Made by a program: the position numbers and the translations under genes. A stretch of 5,972 nt of DNA, taken from Nitrospira_G sp035457545 (lineage in GTDB: Bacteria > Nitrospirota > Nitrospiria > Nitrospirales > Nitrospiraceae). The notes beneath the pieces are model-generated. The model searched no databases, was not told the origin of the DNA, and was given only the letters and a program-made list of their open reading frames with translations. Location of the stretch: contig DATIBM010000011.1 of the NCBI GenBank assembly GCA_035457545.1, positions 1 through 5,972 of the forward strand, written 5' to 3'. Below, piece after piece: positions 1 through 4,989 of this stretch. Numbering within the stretch: position 1 is the stretch's first letter; each line of letters opens with the position of its first letter.

Positions 1-194
1 CAGGTGCCGCTGCCCTCGTCCGGGCGGAGGAGCCCGCAGAGCATGCGGATGAACGTCGTCTTCCCGCTGCCGTTCGGACCGAGAAACCCGCAGATCTCTC
101 CCTGGCGAACGTCCAGGTCGATATGGTCCACGGCGGTCAGCACGCCGAATCGCTTCGTCATCCCGCGCACGTTGATGGCAAGATCGTTTGTCAT
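1..194 (-). CDS. ABC transporter ATP-binding protein, N-terminal 64 residues (YbhF-like efflux ATPase), cut by the window edge
   Basis: This would be the ATPase that powers an ABC exporter at the inner membrane. The 64 visible residues read MTNDLAINVRGMTKRFGVLT onward, followed by a Walker A P-loop GPNGSGKTT at residues 39-47 and then MLCGLLRPDEG, the usual continuation. The Q-loop, signature motif and Walker B lie beyond the left edge. The ATG at 194-192 is chosen because a TAG stop sits in frame two codons upstream. Its ribosome site is weak (AGGT, 5 nt upstream). It follows the adaptor gene by 212 bp, a gap holding the large inverted repeat, so it may be expressed less than the genes before it. 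In E. coli the matching gene, ybhF, encodes two ATPase domains in one chain; whether that holds here cannot be seen. The family call is firm; substrate and exact subfamily are inferred from neighbours. Confidence 0.9.
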   Translation of the reverse strand, partial: MTNDLAINVRGMTKRFGVLTAVDHIDLDVRQGEICGFLGPNGSGKTTFIRMLCGLLRPDEGSGT

Positions 195-280
195 CGTCTA
201 CCTGATCCACGGTGAAAAACTATTCTGACTTCCTGAAAACTTAGGACTACCGGGTGTCACAGACTAGATCAGAAATTCCC

Positions 281-407
281 GCAGAATGTTCAAAAAGCCC
301 GTCCAGCGCGGCCGCAGCAAGCGAGGTGGCGAGGCGTACTTTTGCCTTGTACGTCGAGCCTCCGAGCGTGGCGAGAACAAAGCTGGCGGGCTTTTTCAAC
401 ATTCTGC
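281..407. repeat. 127-bp imperfect inverted repeat, probably a dispersed Nitrospira-type palindromic element
   Basis: The left arm at 281-307 begins GCAGAATGTTCAAAAAGCCC. The right arm at 382-407 is its reverse complement with one mismatch (C/G at the eleventh base) and one extra T in the left arm. The 74-bp centre also folds imperfectly: GGCGTAC near 333-339 faces GTACGTC near 349-355 around a short T-rich loop. A strand read in either direction would therefore form a long hairpin. Each arm contains A5-GCCCG or CGGGC-T5, so the element resembles a bidirectional terminator. The right arm ends at 407, the last base of the adaptor gene's stop codon. No transposase or clear target duplication is visible; CTAGAT occurs at 264-269 and again at 407-412, which could be chance. 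Resemblance to Nitrospira repeats is from memory. Confidence 0.85.
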
Positions 408-1393
408 TAGATACCGACTCGGACATCCACCGGCTGTCCCGGATGCAAATTGGCCGCGACCTCTGGATCGAAGGTGGCTTCAATCATGAAGACGAGCTTA
501 TCCCGGCTCTCCCGGCTATAAATGACCGGCGGGGTGTATTCCACCCGAGGCGAAATAAAGCTCACGGTGCCGATCAACGGCTGGGCCACGCTGTCCATGC
601 TGACCGCCACCTGATCGCCGAGATGAATCGTTCCAATCCTAGCCTGGGGGACAAAGGCGCGGACCTTGACGTTCTGCGGCGGCAGCAGCGCGACGACCGG
701 CCGCCCCGCGGCCACCCATTCTCCTTCGCGATACAGCGTGTCAAACACCAAGCCCGCCTTCGGGGCTCGTTGACGCTTCTGCGAGAGGTCCCATTCCGCC
801 TTGGCCAGCGCCGCTTCCCGCGCGCGCACTTCGGCTTCGGCCGCGATCACCAGGTCGCTGCGCGAGCCGAGCCGCGCCGTTGTCAGGTCGGCTTCAAGCT
901 GCGCCACCCGCTGGCGTTGCTGGTCCCGCATGGAGCGGGCCCGGTCAAACTCCATCTCCGCCGTCGCGCCGGGGACGCTCATCAGCGCCTCGTGCCGGGC
1001 AAACTCGCTTTCCGCCAGCTTCAGCGCCGTCCGCGCTTGCTTCAGTTGCGCCTTGATCGCTTCAATTTCCGTGGGCCTCTTGCCCTTCTTCGCGTCCTCC
1101 AAATTCGCCTTGGCCTGCGCGAGCCTGCGCTCCGCTTCATCCCTGGCCGCTTGCTCCGCCGCGCTGTCCAGCGCGAACAAGGGATCGCCCTCCTTCACCT
1201 GCGTACCTCGTTGGACCGACAAGGATTCCAGCGCGCCGGGGAGGGGAGAAGCCACATACACATATTCTCCTTCGACGTAGCCCTGGACAAGGTTGGGGTC
1301 CGAGTTGCCGCAACCGGCCGCCAGCGCCATCCATGCCAGCGGGACCGCCATGCGGCAGACGAGGCGTCGATATGACGGCTCACAGCCGGTCAT
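407..1393 (-). CDS. HlyD/YbhG-type periplasmic adaptor (membrane fusion) lipoprotein
   Basis: This adaptor would bridge an inner-membrane ABC exporter to the outer membrane. The 328-residue product has a basic N-terminus, a short hydrophobic stretch and a lipobox LAAGC ending at Cys28, so it is likely lipid-anchored. Next come the first half of a lipoyl-like domain (about 37-77, with GYVEGEYVYVASPLPG), a long charged alpha-helical hairpin (about 78-208, coiled coil), the second lipoyl half (APKAGLVFDTLYREGEWV) and a beta-barrel with SFISPRVEYTP near 278-288. Architecture and length fit E. coli YbhG (332 residues), which also has a GFVSP-EFTP segment but no lipobox that I recall. The ATG at 1393-1391 is supported by GGGGAGG at 1402-1408, 8 nt upstream, inside the regulator gene. 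It overlaps the regulator's stop codon as ATGA, indicating translational coupling. A start at Met15 is possible but has no better ribosome site. The TAG stop at 409-407 touches the edge of the inverted repeat, so the original C-terminus may have been altered. The substrate is unknown. Confidence 0.9.
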   Translation of the reverse strand: MTGCEPSYRRLVCRMAVPLAWMALAAGCGNSDPNLVQGYVEGEYVYVASPLPGALESLSVQRGTQVKEGDPLFALDSAAEQAARDEAERRLAQAKANLEDAKKGKRPTEIEAIKAQLKQARTALKLAESEFARHEALMSVPGATAEMEFDRARSMRDQQRQRVAQLEADLTTARLGSRSDLVIAAEAEVRAREAALAKAEWDLSQKRQRAPKAGLVFDTLYREGEWVAAGRPVVALLPPQNVKVRAFVPQARIGTIHLGDQVAVSMDSVAQPLIGTVSFISPRVEYTPPVIYSRESRDKLVFMIEATFDPEVAANLHPGQPVDVRVGI

Positions 1394-2013
1394 AGTTTGG
1401 GCCTCCCCGCCTCGGTCATCACACCCTCAAGAACGACCTTCATGATCGTGGCATAGCCGGTCTTCGGGGTGAGCGCGAGTTCGGCCATCTTCGGCGGATT
1501 CATAATGGCCTGCACGGCGCCCAGCAGAATCTCCATGATCAGGGTGGCCGGTATGTCCTTTCTGATAATGCCGGCCCTACGCCCTTCGCCGAGGATCTTG
1601 CCGAAATGGCGTTGAATCACGTCCCGGCGCCGGTTCTCCACGATCTTGAACAGCTCCGGCGACTCCCGTCGCATGTCGCGCACGAACGGCGGCTGAATCT
1701 CTTCCGTGTGCCGCTGCATGCAGGCGAGGAGCCGGTGCAACGCGCTCAACACGTCGGAGGAACAGTCGGATGTGATGCCGTCGAGATCCGCCTCGACGCT
1801 CCGGAACTTGTCCAGGAGCACCGCCTCCAGGAGCGCGACTTTGCTCGGAAAGCAGGCGTACAGCGTCTTCTTGCTCATGCCGAGCTCCGACGCCAGCTCG
1901 TCCATCGTGACGTGGCGAAACCCGTGGCGCATGAACTGGTGCCGGGCGGCGGCGACCACGCGTTGGGCGACCGACGGACCGGACGGCGCGATGGAAGGCT
2001 TGCGGGATCCCAT
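1390..2013 (-). CDS. TetR-family transcriptional regulator of the adjoining efflux operon
   Basis: A probable repressor of 207 residues, normal for TetR proteins. The DNA-binding domain lies near residues 14-60: helix AQRVVAAARHQFMRHGF followed by the helix-turn-helix TMDELASELGMSKKTLYACF and then PSKVALLEAVL, the typical TetR pattern. The C-terminal part (about 70-207) is helical and would bind a ligand and form the dimer; its ligand cannot be read. The ATG at 2013-2011 is chosen because it leaves about a dozen residues before the first helix and sits just below a promoter. The frame stays open to a GTG at 2136 and includes a TTG at 2055-2053, 4 nt after a GGAGG. The TTG is a real alternative, but that GGAGG belongs partly to an inverted repeat that looks like an operator. 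Gene order matches E. coli CecR (YbiH), which controls ybhG-ybhF-ybhS-ybhR. Its stop overlaps the adaptor start by 4 bp. Confidence 0.9.
   Translation of the reverse strand: MGSRKPSIAPSGPSVAQRVVAAARHQFMRHGFRHVTMDELASELGMSKKTLYACFPSKVALLEAVLLDKFRSVEADLDGITSDCSSDVLSALHRLLACMQRHTEEIQPPFVRDMRRESPELFKIVENRRRDVIQRHFGKILGEGRRAGIIRKDIPATLIMEILLGAVQAIMNPPKMAELALTPKTGYATIMKVVLEGVMTEAGRPKL
1402..1408 (-). promoter_or_regulatory. Ribosome-binding site of the adaptor gene, inside the regulator coding sequence
   Basis: GGGGAGG lies 8 nt upstream of the adaptor ATG at 1393, within the final codons of the TetR gene. With the 4-bp ATGA overlap it supports the chosen start over the later Met15 and suggests coupled translation. 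Confidence 0.75.
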
Positions 2014-2026
2014 GGTCGATACGCCA

Positions 2027-2055
2027 ATACTACGGAAACTATAATCGTATTTCAA
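2027..2055 (-). promoter_or_regulatory. Sigma70-like promoter for the TetR-adaptor-ABC operon
   Basis: Read on the minus strand there is a -35 box TTGAAA (2055-2050, 5 of 6 consensus bases), a spacer of exactly 17 bp and a -10 box TAGTAT (2032-2027, 4 of 6). The surrounding DNA is AT-rich against a GC-rich background. The predicted start is the A at 2020, leaving a leader of only 7 nt before the ATG at 2013. An alternative -10, TATAGT (2043-2038), matches 5 of 6 bases but lacks a -35 partner at the right distance; it would give a leader of roughly 20 nt. Confidence 0.5.
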
Positions 2056-2061
2056 GTTTCC
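2034..2061. promoter_or_regulatory. Candidate TetR operator: inverted repeat GGAAACT-N14-AGTTTCC
   Basis: Two perfect 7-bp arms, GGAAACT at 2034-2040 and AGTTTCC at 2055-2061, enclose 14 bp. The element covers the spacer and the edge of the -35 box of the predicted promoter. A dimeric repressor bound here would block RNA polymerase. TetR regulators commonly bind inverted repeats next to their own promoter, and the nearest gene is a TetR regulator, so autorepression of the operon is the natural reading. Binding is inferred; only the symmetry and position are seen. Confidence 0.45.
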
Positions 2062-2277
2062 TCCCGCCGGCGTTGGACGCCTGGCGACCTCACCACCGGC
2101 CGACAGACAGCGGGACGGCGCTACCTGAAGACCCACCGAGGTCGGGGGGCGATCTGGAACTCGATCAGAGTGAGCATCACGCGGGCAAGGATGACCGGCC
2201 GGCGATGGTTATGAGTCCCTTCGGCACGACCGAGGACGTGGCTCATGCGTGAGCTCGACCGTCCCCGTGGCCCTCTG

Positions 2278-2682
2278 TCATGGCCGCTCGATTGCGGCAT
2301 CAGCCACGGCAATCGCTTCGATTTCGATCAGCGCATCGGGAGAGTACAGCGACGACACTTCGACGATCGTATCCGCCGGGTATGGCGGCGTGAAGTAGCG
2401 GCCACGAAGCTCGACGATCTTTGGAAAGTTCGACATGTTGCGGAGAAAAATCGTGACCTTGATCACGTTTGCGAGGCTCGATCCGCCCGCCCGGAGAACC
2501 CGTTCCAGGTTTCGGAAGGCCTGTGCCGCCTGCGCATCGAAGTCTCCACCCCCCACGATCTTTCCCTGGTCATCGATCGCGGCTTGCCCGGAAATGAAGA
2601 GAAGATCACCGGCTCGAAAGCCCTGAGACAGACGAAACGGGGCATAGGGATCGGGGGTCACGGTAATCTGAGATACGTTCAT
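2278..2682 (-). CDS. Rid-family (YjgF/YER057c/UK114) protein lacking the deaminase arginine
   Basis: A 134-residue protein covering the whole Rid fold, close to the roughly 128 residues of E. coli RidA. Landmarks include RAGDLLFISGQAAID (about 23-37), a helix AQAFRNLERVLRAGG, then ANVIKVTIFLRNMSNF and the C-terminal VEVSSLYSPDALIEIEAIAV. Family members act as trimers in the cytosol, and RidA itself hydrolyses reactive enamine/imine intermediates made by PLP enzymes. In RidA the catalytic Arg105 lies in PARSCVEV; here the aligned segment is PADTIVEV, so Asp replaces Arg. The protein therefore probably belongs with the Rid subfamilies that lack this arginine and are not known to deaminate imines. 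The start is well supported: AAAGGAGG lies just upstream of the ATG at 2682-2680. It follows degraded gene remnants and is itself intact. Confidence 0.93.
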   Translation of the reverse strand: MNVSQITVTPDPYAPFRLSQGFRAGDLLFISGQAAIDDQGKIVGGGDFDAQAAQAFRNLERVLRAGGSSLANVIKVTIFLRNMSNFPKIVELRGRYFTPPYPADTIVEVSSLYSPDALIEIEAIAVADAAIERP

Positions 2683-2830
2683 GCAACCTCCTTTCCGCTC
2701 GTGTCAGCGACGCCGCCGCCTGCTCGCGAGCATGAGCGGGACGCACGGTCGGATCAAATGGTTGTCGTGGCGCAGGCGGAGCGCACTCCATTCCTCTCGG
2801 TGAATGGCGGCACGCGGCCGTTCTCTTGTC

Positions 2831-3013
2831 TCCCGCGACATGTGGAATGATGTGACGCCACAGATAGGAGGATGTCGGAGTGCCATGAAGGAATACAATC
2901 GGGTCGCCTTCTCCGATATCCACATAGCTCATGCCTGTGTCCAACACGCGCATCCGTTGTCGTGGACGCGAATCGACCCTCGAAATAGTCGGCACATGAC
3001 TTGTGTCGTGCAT
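2831..3013 (-). pseudogene. N-terminal remnant of a haloalkane-dehalogenase-like alpha/beta hydrolase
   Basis: About 61 residues from the ATG at 3013-3011 match the N-terminus of haloalkane dehalogenases: MRVLDTGMSYVDIGEGDP, then IVFLHGTPTSSYLWRHIIPH. Full enzymes are near 300 residues. Here similarity stops after IIPHVAG, before the nucleophile elbow, the cap domain and the catalytic His, so no enzyme can be made. The frame stays open until 2606 but the rest is unlike the family and runs into the Rid gene in another frame. In the dehalogenases the position after HG is normally Asn, which helps hold the halide; here it is Thr. The start keeps a good ribosome site, GGAGG at 3019-3023, 5 nt upstream. 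The intervening 2683-2830 stretch shows no recognisable hydrolase sequence in any minus frame. A short translated peptide cannot be ruled out. Confidence 0.75.
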
Positions 3014-3041
3014 GTTGTCCTCCATGACTGGTCGGCTCACA

Positions 3042-3254
3042 GCGGTCGTCGTGGGCGTCGGCGATCCGCTTTTTCGCAAACTCCTTCGCTGTGTTATGCG
3101 CCGGCAGCATTGCGTGGATATCGTCGCTCATGACCATGAGGGCCGCGGTCTTGTCCGTAAGCTGCGGGTTGAACGAGAACCCGATCGCCTTGAAGGACGC
3201 CCTCGGCTTGTCGAGAGCTTTCCCGGGGAGATTGACGAAGATTCGCCGGATCAT
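3042..3254 (-). pseudogene. N-terminal half of a VOC (glyoxalase-fold) gene
   Basis: The product starts MIRRIFVNLPGKALDKPRAS and continues FKAIGFSFNPQLTDKTAALM, then VMSDDIHAML and KEFAKKRIADAH. This is the first beta-alpha-beta-beta-beta module of a VOC protein in the group beginning IFVNLPVKDLD, normally about 130-140 residues. After about residue 70 the similarity ends; the second module and its metal-binding Glu are gone. The same frame remains open to 2754, giving a hybrid tail with no family likeness that crosses the hydrolase remnant. Start choice: ATG at 3254-3252 with AAGGAG at 3261-3266, 6 nt upstream. The break lies within about 30 bp of the hydrolase start at 3013, so a single deletion could have removed the end of this gene and brought the next one up against it. 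I treat it as a broken gene, not a functional half-size protein. Confidence 0.75.
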
Positions 3255-3310
3255 TTCAGACTCCTTCGTGTGGCGTTGGATTCGCCAGGCTCTGGCGCGC
3301 ACGACGATGG

Positions 3311-3733
3311 CTATTCTGCCGTCTCCCACGCAGGATTCCAGGCGATCTCCCACAAGTGCCGGTCGGGGTCCTGGAAATAGCCCGCATAGCCGCCCCAGAA
3401 GGTTTCTTGAGCCGGCTTGACGATGAATGCTCCGGCCCGGCGCGCCTGTGCCATGACAGTGTCCACTTCCTTCTTGGATGAGACGTTATGTCCGAGCGAG
3501 AACTCAGTGGCGCTGGGCTTCTCCAAGGAAAGCCCGGAGTCGCGCGCCAGACTCTGGCGCGGCCAGAGCGCAAGCTTCAGTCCGGCCTCCAAATCAAAGA
3601 AGACCACGGCGCCGTGCTCGAACTCCGTTCCGATGATACCCTCTGTCTTCAATCCCAGACCGTCGCGATAGAAACGCAAGGACCTGTCCAGATCATCGAC
3701 GCCGATGGTAATGACGGAAATGCGTGGTTTCAT
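3311..3733 (-). CDS. VOC-superfamily (glyoxalase/bleomycin-resistance fold) protein
   Basis: An intact 140-residue, single-chain VOC protein with two beta-alpha-beta-beta-beta modules. Module one contains ISVITIGVDDLDRSLRFYRD (5-24) and FEHGAVVFFDLEAGLKLALW (38-57). Module two contains KKEVDTVMAQARRAGAFIV (about 87-105) and closes with GYFQDPDRHLWEIAWNP (118-134), whose Glu129 sits where VOC enzymes usually place a metal ligand. The first-strand His often seen in metal-dependent relatives is absent (Val7-Ile8-Thr9), so metal binding and glyoxalase activity are doubtful. Members of this superfamily include glyoxalase I, dioxygenases and antibiotic-binding proteins; the substrate here cannot be told. 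The start ATG at 3733-3731 has AAAGGA 7 nt upstream. It is followed after 56 bp by a truncated relative of the same fold. Confidence 0.92.
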   Translation of the reverse strand: MKPRISVITIGVDDLDRSLRFYRDGLGLKTEGIIGTEFEHGAVVFFDLEAGLKLALWPRQSLARDSGLSLEKPSATEFSLGHNVSSKKEVDTVMAQARRAGAFIVKPAQETFWGGYAGYFQDPDRHLWEIAWNPAWETAE

Positions 3734-3988
3734 GGCCGGGTCCTTTCGCGTATCAGCCTTCAGACGCAGTTCCTCGTGCGGAGCCTTCTCTCACTTCCTC
3801 CATGGCTCCGTAGACCATCATCCAGATGCTGCCGTCCACCTCTTCGCTCCACGACCGTTGGAGCCCAAAGATGACGGTGGACTCTCCTCACGGTTCATCA
3901 TCCCCGGTAGATACGGACTCATTGACCTTTTCGGTCGAGCGGTCCCGCAGTCATCGCGGTTCGGCCTGCCTGACTTCGCGCCGCTACC

Positions 3989-4471
3989 TTATTTCTTGGC
4001 CATTTGGGCGAAGAAGGCCTCGCCTCGCTTCTGAATGTCCTCTTGCGAGAGGTCCGCTTTACGGGTTGCCACGGTCCATTGGTGGCCGAACGGATCCACG
4101 AACGTCCCGCATCGGTCGCCCCAGAACATCTCCCCGACCGGCATGGCAACCCTGGCGCCGGCAGAGGTGGCTCGATGGAAGGCTTGATCCGCGTCCTCGA
4201 CATAGAGGTACAGAGAAACGGGCGTGCCTCCGAGCGTTTGCGGGCTGCGACAGCCCTTCTCCGGCTGCTCACCTCCGAGCATGACGACGGAATCGCCGAT
4301 TCTGAGTTCCGCGTGCATGATGCTCTTTCCATCCAGTCCCAGAAACCGGCTTCGTTCCTCGGCCCCGAGGGCGCGTTCGTAATAGTCCAGCGCCTTGTCC
4401 ACTTCTGGCACCGTCAACATGGGAGTCAGGCTGTGATACCCAGCAGGAACGGGGTTGTTCTTTGTCGCCAT
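3989..4471 (-). CDS. PhnB-like VOC-superfamily protein
   Basis: An intact 160-residue protein of the PhnB-like VOC group. It begins with GYHSLTPMLTVPEVDKALDY (11-30), followed by an ERALGAEE helix-turn, IMHAELRIGDSVVMLGGE (51-68), SLYLYVEDADQAFHRATSAG, and the typical closing block FWGDRCGTFVDPFGHQWTVA (116-135). The C-terminal tail resembles the SPEEMxxR tails of this group. His13, Glu55 and His130 are candidate metal ligands. Despite the PhnB name, these proteins have no settled link to phosphonate use; relatives are often next to YCII genes, as here. The start at 4471-4469 is fixed by AAAGGAGG at 4477-4484, 5 nt upstream; the frame continues upstream to a TTG at 4552, but that stretch belongs to the preceding YCII remnant. 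The upstream gene overlaps this one by 46 bp. Confidence 0.92.
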   Translation of the reverse strand: MATKNNPVPAGYHSLTPMLTVPEVDKALDYYERALGAEERSRFLGLDGKSIMHAELRIGDSVVMLGGEQPEKGCRSPQTLGGTPVSLYLYVEDADQAFHRATSAGARVAMPVGEMFWGDRCGTFVDPFGHQWTVATRKADLSQEDIQKRGEAFFAQMAKK

Positions 4472-4725
4472 GCCGGCCTCCTTTCCAGCGTCGTCCACAG
4501 GTTGATAAGCAATTGATCCGTCGTGATCAGGGCTTCTTTCGCCGATTTCCAATTCACGAAACTGTTCAAGGCTTCGCCGGGCCCGAAATCATCCGGCTCA
4601 AACAGCCGCCGCACTTCGGCCGTTTTGAGCTCTTCATGAGAGGTCGCCGCGGCGATCCCATGCTCCTGTGGGAGAACGCCGGCTTCCGATTTCTTGGTGG
4701 CCTTGACGACGATCATGGAGCGCAT
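4426..4725 (-). pseudogene. YCII/DGPF-family gene with its middle deleted and a probable C-terminal frameshift
   Basis: The ATG at 4725-4723 opens MRSMIVVKATKKSEAGVLPQ and leads to TSHEELKTA (to residue 36), the normal N-terminus of a YCII-related protein. It then jumps straight to EVRRLFEPDDFGPGEAL (37-53), a sequence normally found near the C-terminus of the DGPF-type branch. The roughly 60-65 residues between, including the DGPF motif that names the family, are missing without loss of frame. After Leu53 the frame reads NSFVNWKSAKEAL and on to a stop at 4426, unlike the family. A shift of one base near 4566 instead gives EQFRELEIGERSP, a more natural ending, so a second lesion is likely. 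The ribosome site is AGGAG, 8 nt upstream. YCII proteins are dimeric ferredoxin-like folds of mostly unknown function. This one cannot form the usual core and is probably inactive, although a 99-residue product could be translated. Confidence 0.7.
4477..4484 (-). promoter_or_regulatory. Ribosome-binding site fixing the start of the PhnB-like VOC gene
   Basis: AAAGGAGG sits 5 nt upstream of the ATG at 4471 and lies inside the preceding YCII remnant. It decides against the upstream TTG at 4552, which would add 27 residues foreign to the VOC family. Confidence 0.85.
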
Positions 4726-4989
4726 CGTCGCATCTCCTGCCCGGTCTTCGCCCCCTGTCCGGGGGGTTCATCTATTTGTCGAACGGGAAGCGCACAATCG
4801 ACAGGAGGCGCTGGATCATGAGAGACGCGGCTCCCGGTTCCCAGCAGGTCCATGCGGCAGGTGTGCTTCAGCAGAACGCTGCCCGTCCTCTTTCTGGTCC
4901 ACCGACTGCCGCATGGCATCGACTCGGCCTCGCCATTGTGGCCCTGGTGAGTCGCTTGGCTCGCCGGCTGCGGAACGGGAAGCCGAGGC

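Noticed and set aside
247..483. A 78-codon minus-strand frame across the repeat (MLKKPASFVLATLGG...)
   Set aside because: It is the repeat itself read as protein and overlaps the adaptor's C-terminus in another frame; no sign of selection as a protein.
254..1375. A 373-codon open frame on the plus strand opposite the adaptor gene
   Set aside because: It is rich in Arg, His and Leu with no domain pattern, crosses the inverted repeat, and lies antisense to a well-supported gene; long shadow frames are expected in GC-rich coding DNA.
2040..2045. Perfect TATAAT on the plus strand
   Set aside because: The sequence 17 bp upstream (CGATAC) does not resemble a -35 box and there is no plus-strand gene downstream.
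2014..2136. Upstream GTG start for the TetR regulator, adding 41 residues
   Set aside because: The extension has no TetR similarity and would run through the predicted promoter and operator.
1606..2214. A 202-codon plus-strand frame opposite the TetR gene
   Set aside because: Antisense shadow with no recognisable domain.
2121..2312. A 63-codon minus-strand frame between the Rid and TetR genes
   Set aside because: It overlaps the Rid gene end, has no recognisable domain and no good start signal.
3734..3988. Possible gene relic between the two VOC genes (minus-frame peptides such as GSIWMMVYGAMEEVRE)
   Set aside because: Frames are short and broken by stops, and I recognise no family; a small GACC-TTTTC-GGTC hairpin at 3924-3936 is too short to mean much.
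4751..4766. CCCCC-TGTCC-GGGGG hairpin between the diiron gene and the YCII remnant
   Set aside because: It could end transcription of the diiron gene, but on the minus strand it is followed by GCGAAGACC with no T tract, so I cannot call it an intrinsic terminator.
4713..4919. A 68-codon minus-strand frame upstream of the YCII remnant
   Set aside because: No family resemblance or convincing ribosome site; the 4726-4989 stretch shows no recognisable gene in any minus frame.
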